Shown here piece by piece: positions 1 through 8,601 of a DNA stretch of 64,000 bases; the first letter of the stretch is position 1; each line of letters starts with the position of its first letter. Under the pieces are notes generated by a model. That model saw only the letters and a program-made list of their open reading frames with translations, did no database searches and was not told the origin of the DNA. The stretch lies in assembly GCF_002082015.1 (NCBI RefSeq), contig NZ_CP015109.1, positions 210,134-274,133 of the forward strand. Direction: 5' to 3'. This DNA comes from Sporosarcina ureae (GTDB lineage: Bacteria; Bacillota; Bacilli; Bacillales_A; Planococcaceae). The translations under genes were made by a program, and so were the position numbers.

Positions 1-430
1 GGCTCGTATGAGAGAAATAATTATTTGCTGCCATATCTGCCGATTTCTGTTTTGCAGATTTTTGTAAAGCTGCATCGATCTGTAACGGCTTGAGTCCTGC
101 CTTCGTACGTTCCGCATTTGTCAAAGTTAATACGGCTTGCTCTGTAGCGGACACATTCGCAGTCTGCTGTGCTGGTTTGTTTGTTTGTGGTTTCTCCACT
201 GGTTGAGTTGGTTGAGTTGGTCGTTGTGCAGGCGGTGTCGGTTTCGCTACCGGACGTTGCTGCGGTTTCTGGTAGTGGTAGTTGCCCCAGTAATACGAGT
301 ATACCTGCTGGCTCGGTACATTCCACTTATACGTGTGATTTTGTACCTGATTTGTCGTGCTTGCCTCTGCTGCATGAGTAGGCAATAAAATAGCTGAACT
401 TAATAAGATGAGTGCTAACGGTTTTTTCAT
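1..430 (-). CDS. Secreted CAP/SCP-domain protein (YkwD-like), C-terminus beyond window
   Basis: The frame starts at ATG 430-428 behind a strong AAAGGAGGG site and stays open to base 1, so only about 143 N-terminal residues are visible. A signal peptide (MKK, then a hydrophobic run ending near HAAEAS) is followed by a Tyr/Trp-rich stretch, a Pro/Gln/Thr-rich low-complexity linker, and the start of a CAP domain: TNAERTKAGLKPL, then NNYFSHTS with the family His. CAP proteins of Bacillota are extracytoplasmic and often of unknown biochemical function; B. subtilis YkwD is the closest named type. The linker suggests spacing from membrane or wall. The frames printed on both strands over this region are shadows of this gene. 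Family call is firm; function unknown. Confidence 0.85.
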   Translation of the reverse strand, partial: MKKPLALILLSSAILLPTHAAEASTTNQVQNHTYKWNVPSQQVYSYYWGNYHYQKPQQRPVAKPTPPAQRPTQPTQPVEKPQTNKPAQQTANVSATEQAVLTLTNAERTKAGLKPLQIDAALQKSAKQKSADMAANNYFSHTS

Positions 431-608
431 CTTGGTCCCTCCTTTTCCACGCAACCTAGCATAACGTCAAAGAAAAGGAGAGTTATTGGTTATTCTAACC
501 AATTTGTCCAACAAACTCTTCGAAGCTATGAAATGAGAGTTTGAGAACGATATAATTAGCAACTTTGCCCAGTGGAGAAGACACTTACCAATAAAAAGCT
601 ATTGACAA
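431..608. other. Intergenic, no gene seen
   Basis: This 178-bp gap holds the ribosome site of the CAP protein and a short GGTTAttcTAACC palindrome at about 492-504. I see no convincing terminator or open frame. Confidence 0.5.
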
Positions 609-1508
609 CTAGTTTTTTGGCGAATATTCGATGTCCGTGAGTTGCTCCCCGATGATCACCAATTTAGAAGGAATTTGCATATATTCCGGTATCCAGTTGA
701 CCATGCCATATGCATATTGGAATAAATGCGAGTACCGAGAACCTTCTAGTTGGATATAGCCTTTCATTCGGTAGACGTTATCGGGTAATGTGCGCACCCA
801 GTCTTCAAAATGTTGTTGGTTGATCGGTGTGTCAAACGACAATACTTTCGAAGCGAGCGGCAACCCACTACCTGTTGCGACCGGCTGTTTCGGTGCCGCC
901 ACATTGACCATCTTCTCGACATAGCTAAAATCGACTTTCGCGTTAACTGTCTGGACGAGCGGTGCGTGGCTATTAAATTGTGTCACTTGCATCGTCACGA
1001 ACGCCAATTGATTAGCCGTCAGCAAATCCGTTTTATTGAGCACCATAAAGTGTGCGTGGCGAACTTGTTCGAGGAATAAAGCTTGTATACGTGGTGAGAG
1101 CTTGTCACGGTCGATCCAGCGCTTGGCATCGACTACGGTAACAATTCCCTTGACGTCCAATTTCTCCGCGAATAACGGCGAGTATACGGCGTCTAACGCT
1201 TCGACGGGGTGAGCTGCACCGGTCGTTTCTATGAACAATACGTCAATCTCCGGGTAATCTGCTAGTAAGCCTTGTAATTGCGCTTCTGTGGATTCCGCAC
1301 CCGTACAGCAAATACAGCCGTTTAGCAGCTCTTTTAACGGTACTTCTCCTGCGTCCTCGACGATTTGACTGTCGATGTTCAGTTCGCCGAATTCATTCAT
1401 CAATACCGCTGGCTGTCTACCGGATTCCTTTACTTGGTCTACTAGATTTACGAGTAACGACGTCTTGCCGCTTCCGAGAAAGCCGCTGAGTAAATATACA
1501 TCTATCAT
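609..1508 (-). CDS. CobW/G3E-family GTPase, putative metallochaperone
   Basis: The protein is 299 aa from ATG 1508, chosen because AAAAGGATGA sits 8 nt upstream; the longer in-frame start at 1538 has no ribosome site. The N-terminus has Walker A GFLGSGKT, then the family metal site CICC (in NGCICCTG), FIETTGAAHP (switch region) and the guanine-specificity motif NKTD. A C-terminal CobW_C-like domain follows. G3E GTPases such as ZigA/ZagA, YciC and NHase activators deliver Zn, Co or Ni to client enzymes in the cytoplasm. There is no His-rich loop of the UreG/HypB kind. It lies 65 nt downstream of the ctpA stop across a strong hairpin, so may be read separately. Which metal is unknown; I saw no clear Zur box. 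Confidence 0.85.
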   Translation of the reverse strand: MIDVYLLSGFLGSGKTSLLVNLVDQVKESGRQPAVLMNEFGELNIDSQIVEDAGEVPLKELLNGCICCTGAESTEAQLQGLLADYPEIDVLFIETTGAAHPVEALDAVYSPLFAEKLDVKGIVTVVDAKRWIDRDKLSPRIQALFLEQVRHAHFMVLNKTDLLTANQLAFVTMQVTQFNSHAPLVQTVNAKVDFSYVEKMVNVAAPKQPVATGSGLPLASKVLSFDTPINQQHFEDWVRTLPDNVYRMKGYIQLEGSRYSHLFQYAYGMVNWIPEYMQIPSKLVIIGEQLTDIEYSPKN

Positions 1509-1531
1509 GTGTGGATCATCCTTTTCCATAG

Positions 1532-1569
1532 AGAACACGCGCCCAACGATTGCTGGACGCGTGGTTCTG
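1532..1569 (-). terminator. GC-rich hairpin between ctpA and the CobW-type gene
   Basis: AGAACacGCGcCC and GGaCGCGTgGTTCT form a long stem around an about 11-nt loop, right after the ctpA stop. No U-run follows on the minus strand, so it may only attenuate readthrough. Confidence 0.55.
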
Positions 1570-1572
1570 TGA

Positions 1573-3069
1573 TTATGAGTTGATTTCTTTTAACACGACT
1601 TCTTTCGCTTTCAGCAATTGCGGGTCATCTTCTTTCATCTTATCCCGTAATTTCTGCATTAAGCCGACTGTTGTATCGCCAGTCAAGATGCCTGTTGGTT
1701 CTTGTGATAAATCTTTTTGCAATGTTTTAACGGCTTCTGCTGTATTCGTGTCATAGAGACCGTCTACTTCTCCCGGATCATACCCTACTGCTTCTAACAT
1801 CTCCTCAGCTGCTTGTACAGACGGAGAGACGAGACCTTCGTTCATCTCTTCAGATGAATCCAGGAACGGCAGTGACGCATACGGAGGGTATGGCACTTTG
1901 ACGTCAGGCTCGATCCCTTTTTTGTGGATCCAGTTGCCGTCTGGGGTTAGCCATTTCGCTGTCGTCAATTTCAAGTTGGAGCCGTCTGGTAATTGAGTCG
2001 GTGTTTGAACGGTACCTTTACCAAACGTCTTCACACCGACAATCGGAATACCCGCAGACTCTTTTAATGCACCCGCTAAGATCTCAGACGCAGACGCACT
2101 GCCTTCATCTACGATCAACGCGACGGGAACCGTTACTTTCTGTCCGTCAGACGAAGGATACGCTTCGGGTGTTTTGCCTTTTTCTTCTGTTTGGAACAGA
2201 ATCTTGCCGTCTGGAACGAACAAGTCGGAAATATCAATTGCCCCGCTTAAGATGCCACCTGGATTTTGACGCACGTCAATGAGTACGCCTTCCATGCCTT
2301 GGTCGGTCATTTCATTCAATGCTTCGAGTAATTCTTCGTACGTATGTTCAGAGAACGATGTAATGTTGATATGTGCGATGTGGTCGTCGAGCATTTCTGC
2401 GTAGACTGTATTGATCGGAATGACGTCACGGACGATCTTTACGTCAAACGGATCCGATTTCTCTCCACGGCGTACAGACAATGTCACCGTTGATCCTTTT
2501 TCTCCACGGATCAGCAATACCGCTTCCGATGAAGACATGCCTTGTATGCTTTCACCATCTACGGATAGTATGGTATCGTTCGGTAGTAACCCCGCTTTTT
2601 CAGCAGGTGAATTTTTGATCGGTGATACGATGCTAATATAGCCATTCGATTCTTGAATTTCCGCACCGATTCCTTCAAAACTAGAAGAAATGCTTTCATT
2701 CAATTGCTTGGCTTCTTTTTCATTTAAATAATCGGAGTATGGATCGCCTAATGAATCGACCATTCCGTTGATCGCGCCGTCGATAACGACTTGATCGTCT
2801 ACATCGTCAAAATAACTTTCTTTCAGTTGATCGTATGCCTCATATAGTTTCTTGAACTCTTTTCGTTCCGTACCTACTTGGTTGGGTTTGACGACTTCAA
2901 CTACTTTTTCGTCTCCGACTGTCAGTGCAACAAAGGTAACGGTGGCTGTCGCTAGCACAAGGAAAAAAATGAGCATGATCAGAGAAAACGGTTTGATCCG
3001 AATAAAGCGAGTAGGTTTTGGCGCTTCCGGTTGTGGTTTCCCGTTCTCGTGCGAATCGTTTTCGTTCAT
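1573..3069 (-). CDS. ctpA: S41 carboxyl-terminal processing protease with PDZ and peptidoglycan-binding domains
   Basis: This is a 498-aa membrane-anchored serine protease. A cytosolic N-terminus is followed by one transmembrane segment at about residues 27-49 (LIMLIFFLVLATATVTF). A PDZ domain (about 125-205, GIGAEIQ ... GLLPNDTILSVDG) regulates access to the S41 domain, which shows the serine motif GSASASEILAGAL and the lysine motif FGKGTVQT, the Ser/Lys dyad. The C-terminal about 70 residues form a peptidoglycan-binding module (GYDPGEVDGLYDTNT, LQKDL). B. subtilis CtpA and CtpB are of similar length and order; CtpB signals to SpoIVFB in sporulation. I cannot tell the two apart firmly, so the symbol is provisional. 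Confidence 0.88.
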   Translation of the reverse strand: MNENDSHENGKPQPEAPKPTRFIRIKPFSLIMLIFFLVLATATVTFVALTVGDEKVVEVVKPNQVGTERKEFKKLYEAYDQLKESYFDDVDDQVVIDGAINGMVDSLGDPYSDYLNEKEAKQLNESISSSFEGIGAEIQESNGYISIVSPIKNSPAEKAGLLPNDTILSVDGESIQGMSSSEAVLLIRGEKGSTVTLSVRRGEKSDPFDVKIVRDVIPINTVYAEMLDDHIAHINITSFSEHTYEELLEALNEMTDQGMEGVLIDVRQNPGGILSGAIDISDLFVPDGKILFQTEEKGKTPEAYPSSDGQKVTVPVALIVDEGSASASEILAGALKESAGIPIVGVKTFGKGTVQTPTQLPDGSNLKLTTAKWLTPDGNWIHKKGIEPDVKVPYPPYASLPFLDSSEEMNEGLVSPSVQAAEEMLEAVGYDPGEVDGLYDTNTAEAVKTLQKDLSQEPTGILTGDTTVGLMQKLRDKMKEDDPQLLKAKEVVLKEINS

Positions 3070-3099
3070 TGTCTTCCCTACTTTCCATATCCCTGCAAA

Positions 3100-3121
3100 A
3101 GACCGCTACCCAGAGCGGTCT
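3100..3121 (-). terminator. Rho-independent terminator after deoD
   Basis: On the minus strand AGACCGCT-ctgggt-AGCGGTCT is a perfect 8-bp stem followed by TTTT. It separates deoD from the downstream ctpA. Confidence 0.75.
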
Positions 3122-3144
3122 ATTACAAGTTTCTATCTATTCAA

Positions 3145-3849
3145 TTAGTCAGCGATTGCTGCATCTAACGCGACTTCGATCATTTCGTTGAATGTCGTTT
3201 GACGTTCTTCAGACGTAGTAATTTCACCTGTAAGGATGTGGTCACTTACCGTCAGGACAGCGAGTGCTTGACGACCATAGCGAGCGGCTAGTGTATACAG
3301 TGCTGCCGCTTCCATTTCCACTGCCAATACGCCGTGTCGCGCTAGTTTTTCGTGCTGTGCGTCTTCATTGTAGAAGAAGTCTTCTGTGTAGACGTTGCCT
3401 ACTTGTAAATGCAAGCCTTTTTCTTTCCCTGCATGATACGCTTTCATCAATAAGTCAAAGTTCGCAATCGGCGCAAAGCGAATGGGACCAAATGTTACGT
3501 CGTTTAGTGAAGAGTTGGTGGTCGCACCTTGTGCAAGAATGACGTCACGTACTTTCACGTCCTTTTGAATTGCACCACATGTTCCTACACGGATCAATTT
3601 CTGAACGCCAAACTCTTGCATTAACTCGGTTACGTAAATAGAAATAGACGGAACGCCCATTCCAGTACCTTGTACGGAAATACGTTTGCCTTTATATGTT
3701 CCGGTAAACCCAAACATGTTACGCACTTCGTTATACTGTACGACGTCCTCTAAAAATGTGTCTGCGATATACTTCGCGCGCAATGGATCTCCTGGCAGAA
3801 GAACCGTTTCTGCGATATCGCCTGCTTTTGCATCAATATGTATGCTCAT
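3145..3849 (-). CDS. deoD: Purine-nucleoside phosphorylase, DeoD type
   Basis: This 234-aa protein has the normal length of the hexameric DeoD class. It cleaves purine (deoxy)ribonucleosides with phosphate in the cytosol, giving free base and (deoxy)ribose-1-phosphate. Visible family features are the N-terminal [22 protein letters not shown] with the phosphate-binding GDP segment, [17 protein letters not shown], and the ribose-binding [11 protein letters not shown]. It ends in its own terminator, and no other deo gene is adjacent, so it is probably a stand-alone salvage gene. Confidence 0.96.
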   Translation of the reverse strand: MSIHIDAKAGDIAETVLLPGDPLRAKYIADTFLEDVVQYNEVRNMFGFTGTYKGKRISVQGTGMGVPSISIYVTELMQEFGVQKLIRVGTCGAIQKDVKVRDVILAQGATTNSSLNDVTFGPIRFAPIANFDLLMKAYHAGKEKGLHLQVGNVYTEDFFYNEDAQHEKLARHGVLAVEMEAAALYTLAARYGRQALAVLTVSDHILTGEITTSEERQTTFNEMIEVALDAAIAD

Positions 3850-3897
3850 CTTATTTTCAGCCTCATTTCACTAATTTGTTATTATCATACAGTGAAT

Positions 3898-3928
3898 AAT
3901 GGCGAGATGCAATGAAACCCTCGCCATT
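3898..3928. terminator. Hairpin at the end of yozE
   Basis: AATGGCGAG and CTCGCCATT form a 9-bp stem that reaches the yozE stop codon. There is no clear U-run on either strand, so termination is plausible but weakly supported. Confidence 0.45.
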
Positions 3929-4152
3929 CACCTACTGCAAAGCTCTTGATAGATTGCGTATATTTCATCAAAGGTAGTGGAACGTAAATGATCGTCCGCC
4001 ATGTCCTCGACGTAACGTGACAATGAATCGAAATCCTCTTCGTCCTTCGGGAAACCGGCATCCAGGTACATCCTATCTGCAAACAACGCCTTTACATCAT
4101 CTTTTCCACCACCACGATAACGTAGCGCAAAATGGTAAAAGGATCGATCCAT
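3928..4152 (-). CDS. yozE: YozE-family small protein (UPF0346, SAM-like fold)
   Basis: The 74-aa protein starts at ATG 4152. A GTG at 4161 is in frame but overlaps the GAAGG ribosome site, and family members begin with the M-x-SFYHF motif seen here (MDRSFYHFALRYRGG). The sequence DEEDFDSLSRYVED and DEIYAIYQEL are typical of YozE, a conserved Bacillota protein of unknown function with a small helical fold. It is the last gene of a run ypmR-ypmS-msrA-msrB-yozE, 15 nt after msrB, and is probably cotranscribed. Confidence 0.85.
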   Translation of the reverse strand: MDRSFYHFALRYRGGGKDDVKALFADRMYLDAGFPKDEEDFDSLSRYVEDMADDHLRSTTFDEIYAIYQELCSR

Positions 4153-4167
4153 CGTCGTCACCTTCCT

Positions 4168-4593
4168 TCACTCAAATAACCCTTTGTATTCTTCATAGCC
4201 TTCTTTTTCTAGGTCACTTACCGGAACGAAGCGCAATGCTGCGGAGTTGATGCAATAACGCAATCCGCCTTGTTCTTGTGGTCCGTCTGGGAAGACATGT
4301 CCTAAATGAGAATCTGCTGTCTTACTGCGTACTTCCGTGCGGCGCATACCGTGAGTCGTATCGAAATGCTCGGTTACTTCCACCGCTTCAATCGGCTTCG
4401 TGAAACTTGGCCATCCGCAACCCGCGTCGTATTTATCATTGGAGCTAAATAACGGTTTGCCTGACACGATGTCTACATAGATTCCGTCTTCGTAGTGCGC
4501 ATCATATTCATTACGAAACGGTGGCTCTGTTCCACTTTCTTGCGTCACATGATACTGCATCTCAGTTAATTCAGTACGTAAGTCTTTTTTCAT
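4168..4593 (-). CDS. msrB: Peptide-methionine (R)-S-oxide reductase MsrB
   Basis: The 141-aa enzyme reduces the R form of methionine sulfoxide in proteins. ATG 4593 overlaps the msrA stop (ATGA) and has GGGGGA upstream; the longer TTG at 4608 is not needed. Motifs are GCGWPSF, the His-rich [23 protein letters not shown] and the catalytic cysteine in [10 protein letters not shown]. The paired CxxC zinc cysteines of some MsrBs are absent, as in other Bacillus-type enzymes. Translational coupling to msrA keeps the two stereospecific enzymes balanced. Confidence 0.95.
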   Translation of the reverse strand: MKKDLRTELTEMQYHVTQESGTEPPFRNEYDAHYEDGIYVDIVSGKPLFSSNDKYDAGCGWPSFTKPIEAVEVTEHFDTTHGMRRTEVRSKTADSHLGHVFPDGPQEQGGLRYCINSAALRFVPVSDLEKEGYEEYKGLFE

Positions 4594-5120
4594 GAATGAT
4601 TCCCCCAATTTTTTTCGATAAATCCTGCGCGTCCTGATCCAACCGTGTAACGAGCGTAGTGGTCTGGGTTCTTTTCATAATACTGTTGGTGATATTCTTC
4701 GGCTGGATAGAACTCTGTTGCCGGGAATATATCTGTCACAATCGGTGCGCTAAACTTGCCGCTATCTTGTAAAGCTTGCTTTGATCGTTCTGCTGCTTGC
4801 TGTTGCTCGTCCGAGTGAGTGTAGATCGCGGACTTATATGATTCGCCACGGTCATGGAACTGGCCGCCTGCGTCAGTCGGATCGATTACTTGCCAGAAAA
4901 TAGTCAATAGCTCTTCGTAACTGATGACGCGATCGTCGAATTCAATTTCCACGGCTTCTCGGTGGCCCGTTGTATTGGTACAAACTTCTTTATACGTCGG
5001 ATTGACCGTATGTCCGCCAGTATAGCCACTCGTGACGGAATGTACTCCATCGTATTGGTCGAACGGCTTGACCATACACCAGAAGCATCCGCCTGCGAAA
5101 GTTGCGCGTTGTGTTGCCAT
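4590..5120 (-). CDS. msrA: Peptide-methionine (S)-S-oxide reductase MsrA
   Basis: This 176-aa protein has the MsrA active site GGCFWCM near the N-terminus, with the nucleophilic Cys, then [30 protein letters not shown] and YRSAIY-like [12 protein letters not shown]. It repairs S-methionine sulfoxide using thioredoxin-supplied electrons. Gene order msrA-msrB with an ATGA overlap, and a 13-nt gap from ypmS, marks an operon. The length is usual for the family. Confidence 0.95.
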   Translation of the reverse strand: MATQRATFAGGCFWCMVKPFDQYDGVHSVTSGYTGGHTVNPTYKEVCTNTTGHREAVEIEFDDRVISYEELLTIFWQVIDPTDAGGQFHDRGESYKSAIYTHSDEQQQAAERSKQALQDSGKFSAPIVTDIFPATEFYPAEEYHQQYYEKNPDHYARYTVGSGRAGFIEKNWGNHS

Positions 5121-5133
5121 AGTAATTGCCCCC

Positions 5134-5706
5134 TTAGTTTTTCGGTATCAATACTTCCAATATAATCTCATCTTTTGCTAAATTCACTTCTTTTGCCTTC
5201 ACTTGAACGTCACCTGAGATCGGCAAATCTTTTAAATCGATGAAAATTTCCTCTTCTTTCGGTCGGACGATCATCCATGACGGAAGCTCTACTGAACTCT
5301 TGAGTAATTTCAGTACCGTAGAAGGTGGAATATTCAACTGTCCTAATTCCATGGACGATTGTTTAAGAATTAAGTTTCCGTCTTCCCGTACGACTGGGTC
5401 AAAATGCATCGCAAGCGGTAACGTATGCGAGAATACCGTAAGTTCAGATGTCAACAATACGTCGTCACGCATTTCTAGCTCTACTGGTAACGTGCCTTTT
5501 ACGGCCTTTCGTATATACGTATTCGCAATTCCTTCAAAATTCTCTTTGGTTGTATTCAGTGCCAACGTGTAACCTGTCTCGTTTACCGCTGTATCTTCCG
5601 GGAGAGGTGGAGAAGCGGTCGCGCCACTGATGAGAATCATGAGTCCTACAAGCGCTGCCGCCACTATGCCCGCCAGGCTGAAAAACGCTACTTTCCAAAT
5701 ATTCAT
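5134..5706 (-). CDS. ypmS: YpmS-family membrane-anchored protein (DUF2140)
   Basis: The 190-aa protein starts at ATG 5706 with GGAGTG 9 nt upstream; a GTG at 5718 lies inside that site. One N-terminal transmembrane segment (VAFFSLAGIVAAALVGLMIL) precedes an extracytoplasmic domain whose pattern (NTYIRKAV, LPLAMHFDPVV, QLNIPPSTVLKLLK, LPSWMIVRPKEEEIFIDL) fits the DUF2140/YpmS family. Function is unknown. It follows ypmR by 8 nt, the same pairing as in B. subtilis, which suggests the two act together at the membrane. Confidence 0.85.
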   Translation of the reverse strand: MNIWKVAFFSLAGIVAAALVGLMILISGATASPPLPEDTAVNETGYTLALNTTKENFEGIANTYIRKAVKGTLPVELEMRDDVLLTSELTVFSHTLPLAMHFDPVVREDGNLILKQSSMELGQLNIPPSTVLKLLKSSVELPSWMIVRPKEEEIFIDLKDLPISGDVQVKAKEVNLAKDEIILEVLIPKN

Positions 5707-5714
5707 ATTGTACT

Positions 5715-6518
5715 TCACTCCACTTCCAAGTCAACCGCTGAACAGCCTTTAATTTCGCTTACAAAACGCTTCTCCATCAAATCATACCCTTTACTGTTCG
5801 GATGGAAGAAGTCTGTGTGATAAACCAAGTTTTCATTCGAATTAAATAAATCTTTCACAGGAACAAAACAAGCCATGCCGTCTTGTTCCACTTGTTCTTC
5901 TATCGAGCGGTTCCAGTCCGCGATAATGTCTTCGAACTCTTGTACTTCGTCCGTTACGACGGAGAACGGATTATAAAGACCCGCCACGATAATTGGTGCA
6001 TCCGGGTTATACAGACGCAAGATTTCAAACAACTCTTCAATTCTCGTTTCGAATTTACCAAGCGCCTTATAGAAATCAGACATTTTCATCTGCATTAAAT
6101 TCCCTTTGACGACTTTCATAATGTCATTGCCGCCAATCGTAAAGACGATATAATCTGCCTGAATGATTGCTTCTTGCACTTCTTCATCTTGCAATTGTTT
6201 TAAAAACTGGTCGCTGCGCCGTCCGCGTTTCGCTAAGTTCACAGCGTCTACTTCCATAACGCCTTTCCATTGTTCCATATCCGACGTCAATCGGCCGAAA
6301 TATCCGCCTTCTTTGCGTTCATCTCCGACTCCTTGTGTCAATGAATCACCTAGCCCTAAGACGTTTACGCGTTTTGGGATAAATGTTTCCGGCACAACGA
6401 ACGGTTCGAACGCAACATTTTCACGTTCTGCAAGCGTCGTCTCTTTTTTGCTGAATGGGGCTTGGCACCCTGCTAAGAACAATGAAAAGACGAGACCTAG
6501 CACTAGCATTCTTCTCAT
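5715..6518 (-). CDS. ypmR: SGNH/GDSL-family lipoprotein (YpmR-like)
   Basis: The 267-aa protein has a lipoprotein signal (LVFSLFLAGCQ) and then SGNH-hydrolase blocks: GLGDSLTQGVGD (block I, catalytic Ser), the Gly of block II, TIGGNDIM (block III Asn) and DFFHPNSKGYDLM (block V Asp-x-x-His). It is expected to be a lipid-anchored extracellular esterase or lipase; the natural substrate is unknown. AAAGGATA lies upstream of ATG 6518. It leads the ypmS-msrA-msrB-yozE run. Confidence 0.9.
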   Translation of the reverse strand: MRRMLVLGLVFSLFLAGCQAPFSKKETTLAERENVAFEPFVVPETFIPKRVNVLGLGDSLTQGVGDERKEGGYFGRLTSDMEQWKGVMEVDAVNLAKRGRRSDQFLKQLQDEEVQEAIIQADYIVFTIGGNDIMKVVKGNLMQMKMSDFYKALGKFETRIEELFEILRLYNPDAPIIVAGLYNPFSVVTDEVQEFEDIIADWNRSIEEQVEQDGMACFVPVKDLFNSNENLVYHTDFFHPNSKGYDLMEKRFVSEIKGCSAVDLEVE

Positions 6519-6543
6519 AATGTCATATCCTTTGTAGTTAGTA

Positions 6544-7380
6544 TCACTCGGTGTAATACATAAATCCGATTGCGCCTTCTCCAGTGTGGGTACTCACGAT
6601 CGGTGTCGTAAATGTCAGCATCACGTGGATGCCCATTTCTTCAATCTTATTTTTAAGTGGTTCTGCCATCGCCAGACCATTCGCATGCGCGATCCCGACA
6701 CTACGAATTACTTTCCCTGCTGTTTCCTTCTTAAACTCATCAAACAAATACGAGACTACTTGTTTATGGCTACGCACTTTCGCGACCGGTGTATAGACCC
6801 CATCCTTCAGTGACGCAATAGGCTTAATGTTCATCAAGGAACCTAACATCGCTTTCCCTTTGCCGATACGTCCGCCTTTGACCATATTATCTAGAACATC
6901 CAGTACGACGAATAAAGAAGAGCTTTTACGTACATGTTCAATTGCTTCTACAATCTCTTCTACCGTCTTGCCTTCTTCGGCCAGTCGACATGCTTCAAGC
7001 ACTTGGAAAGACAGGGCGTGTGAAATGTACATCGAGTCGATGACCGTAACGTCAGCGCTTGACGCATGAGCTGCTGTTTCCGCCGATTTTACTGTACCGC
7101 TCATGCCGCCGGTCATATGGATCGAGATAATTTGCGACCCATCCGCACCCAGTTCGTCATAGAGGTTTTGGAATACACCGACTGCCGGCTGTGAACTTTT
7201 TGGTAATTCTTTTGCGTCGCGCATCAAGTCGAGAAATTCAGCCGGCTGAAGTTCTACACCGTCAATATACGACTTGTCATTGACGATCAGTGTTAAAGGC
7301 ACAACATGGATATTATGTTGAGCAATCATTTCATCCGTTAAATCTGCAGTGGAATCCGTGACAATATGAATTTTTTTCAT
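6544..7380 (-). CDS. DegV-family fatty-acid-binding protein
   Basis: The 278-aa protein begins with the DegV signature IVTDSTADLTDEMI and continues with SQPAVGVFQNLYDEL, ISIHMTGGMSGTVKSAE, VIDSMYISHALSFQ and GGRIGKGKAMLGSLMNIKP. Members such as FakB bind acyl chains for the fatty-acid kinase FakA; whether this copy is a FakB partner is inference. It has its own GAAGGAG ribosome site and is 25 nt upstream of ypmR, so may share its transcript. Confidence 0.93.
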   Translation of the reverse strand: MKKIHIVTDSTADLTDEMIAQHNIHVVPLTLIVNDKSYIDGVELQPAEFLDLMRDAKELPKSSQPAVGVFQNLYDELGADGSQIISIHMTGGMSGTVKSAETAAHASSADVTVIDSMYISHALSFQVLEACRLAEEGKTVEEIVEAIEHVRKSSSLFVVLDVLDNMVKGGRIGKGKAMLGSLMNIKPIASLKDGVYTPVAKVRSHKQVVSYLFDEFKKETAGKVIRSVGIAHANGLAMAEPLKNKIEEMGIHVMLTFTTPIVSTHTGEGAIGFMYYTE

Positions 7381-7461
7381 GATTTCTATCTCCTTCGCGT
7401 GTGGCTTTTGCGATTTTTTTCGCTGTTTTTGGTATAGTGTGTTGCAGGAGGTGCGATTAGA

Positions 7462-8097
7462 ATGGAAGAATCATTCGATTATAAGAATCTGCACGAAGAA
7501 CGTTGGAATGCGATCACGCATGCCATCGGATTCTTACTCAGCATACCTGCGCTGGTCTTGCTGATTGTAAAAGGCGTGAAACAAGGCACCGGAATCGCCA
7601 TAACGAGCTACACGATCTTTGGCGTGTCCATGTTGTTACTATTCCTTGCAAGTACACTACTACATAGTATGCCGGTTAAACTGAAATCGTTTTTTGCTAT
7701 TCTCGACCATTCCGCCATTTATGTATTGATTGCCGGAACGTATACGCCATTTTTATTGGTGACCTTACAAGGGGCACTCGGCTGGACGTTATTCGGTATC
7801 ATCTGGGGATTGACCGTGTTTGGCATCTTGTTCAAGATCTTTTATATTCATCGCTTTGCCAAACTATCGCTTGCCCTTTATCTCATGATGGGCTGGCTCA
7901 TCGTGTTGGCGATTAAACCATTATATAACGCACTGCCTACTCAAGGCGTTTCGTTGCTCGTAATCGGTGGCTTGTTCTATACAGCGGGGGCGTACTTCTT
8001 CATGTCGCGCCGTGTACCGTATAACCACGCAATTTGGCACCTGTTCGTGATGGCAGGCAGCGCATCGATGTACTTTAGCGTTCTTCTCTATGTCTAG
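7462..8097 (+). CDS. Hemolysin III family membrane protein (YplQ/PAQR-like)
   Basis: This 211-aa protein has about seven hydrophobic segments and the family motifs NAITHAIGFLLSI, STLLHSMP, FFAILDHSAIYVLIAGTYTPF and ...YNHAIWHLFVMAGS, with the conserved Ser/Asp/His metal-site residues of the PAQR superfamily. The usual annotation is hemolysin III, but the cellular role in Bacillota is lipid or membrane homeostasis at best guess. AGGAGGT precedes ATG 7462. A terminator overlaps its stop, and it converges with dfrA. Confidence 0.93.
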   Translation: MEESFDYKNLHEERWNAITHAIGFLLSIPALVLLIVKGVKQGTGIAITSYTIFGVSMLLLFLASTLLHSMPVKLKSFFAILDHSAIYVLIAGTYTPFLLVTLQGALGWTLFGIIWGLTVFGILFKIFYIHRFAKLSLALYLMMGWLIVLAIKPLYNALPTQGVSLLVIGGLFYTAGAYFFMSRRVPYNHAIWHLFVMAGSASMYFSVLLYV

Positions 8098-8114
8098 AGA
8101 AGAACGTTATTTTT
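8079..8114 (+). terminator. Terminator overlapping the hemolysin III stop
   Basis: CGTTCTTCTCTA-tgtc-TAGAGAAGAACG forms a perfect 12-bp stem followed by TTATTTTTTA. It spans the plus-strand stop codon and abuts the dfrA stop, so it separates convergent genes. Confidence 0.85.
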
Positions 8115-8589
8115 TATCCCAAATTTGGTATGTGTAGGCGGTGCCGTCTTGCGCATAATGCGGTTCAGACTTGCTGGTTAACACGTACTCCTCTTCATAT
8201 TCTGGGAAGAACGTGTCACCCGGATAATTTTTCTCAATGACCGTCACATACAGTCTGTCTGCATCATCTGCCATCGACATCTTGAAAATCTCCGCGCCAC
8301 CAATGACCATTACTTCATCCGCATAGTCTTTCGCGAGCTTCACGGCACTGTCCATATCATGAACGACTGTTACGCCTTCCGCTTCGTAGTCTTCGTTACG
8401 CGTCATGACGATGTTCAATCGACCTTTTAACGGACGACCAATCGATTCAAACGTCTTACGTCCCATGATCATCGCCTTGCCCATCGTTTTCTCTTTGAAA
8501 TATTGGAGTTCTTCCGGAATATACCACGGCATTTCATTGTCCTTGCCGATCACTCGACCTAGGTCATGTGCCACTAATAATGAAATCAT
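8107..8589 (-). CDS. dfrA: Dihydrofolate reductase
   Basis: The 160-aa enzyme reduces dihydrofolate to tetrahydrofolate with NADPH. Visible family elements are ISLLVAHDLGRVIGKDNEMPW, LQYFKEKTMGKAMIMGRKTFESIGRPLKGR in pieces, MVIGGAEIF and the C-terminal YTYQIWDKK. ATG 8589 has GGAGGA 7 nt upstream. It follows thyA by 12 nt, coupling dTMP synthesis, which consumes methylene-THF, to folate recycling. Confidence 0.96.
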   Translation of the reverse strand: MISLLVAHDLGRVIGKDNEMPWYIPEELQYFKEKTMGKAMIMGRKTFESIGRPLKGRLNIVMTRNEDYEAEGVTVVHDMDSAVKLAKDYADEVMVIGGAEIFKMSMADDADRLYVTVIEKNYPGDTFFPEYEEEYVLTSKSEPHYAQDGTAYTYQIWDKK

Positions 8590-8601
8590 TGTATGTCCTC
8601 C

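Noticed and set aside
21..388. Short ORFs on both strands at the left edge
   Set aside because: They are shadow frames of the edge-truncated CAP-domain gene, which has the signal peptide and ribosome site.
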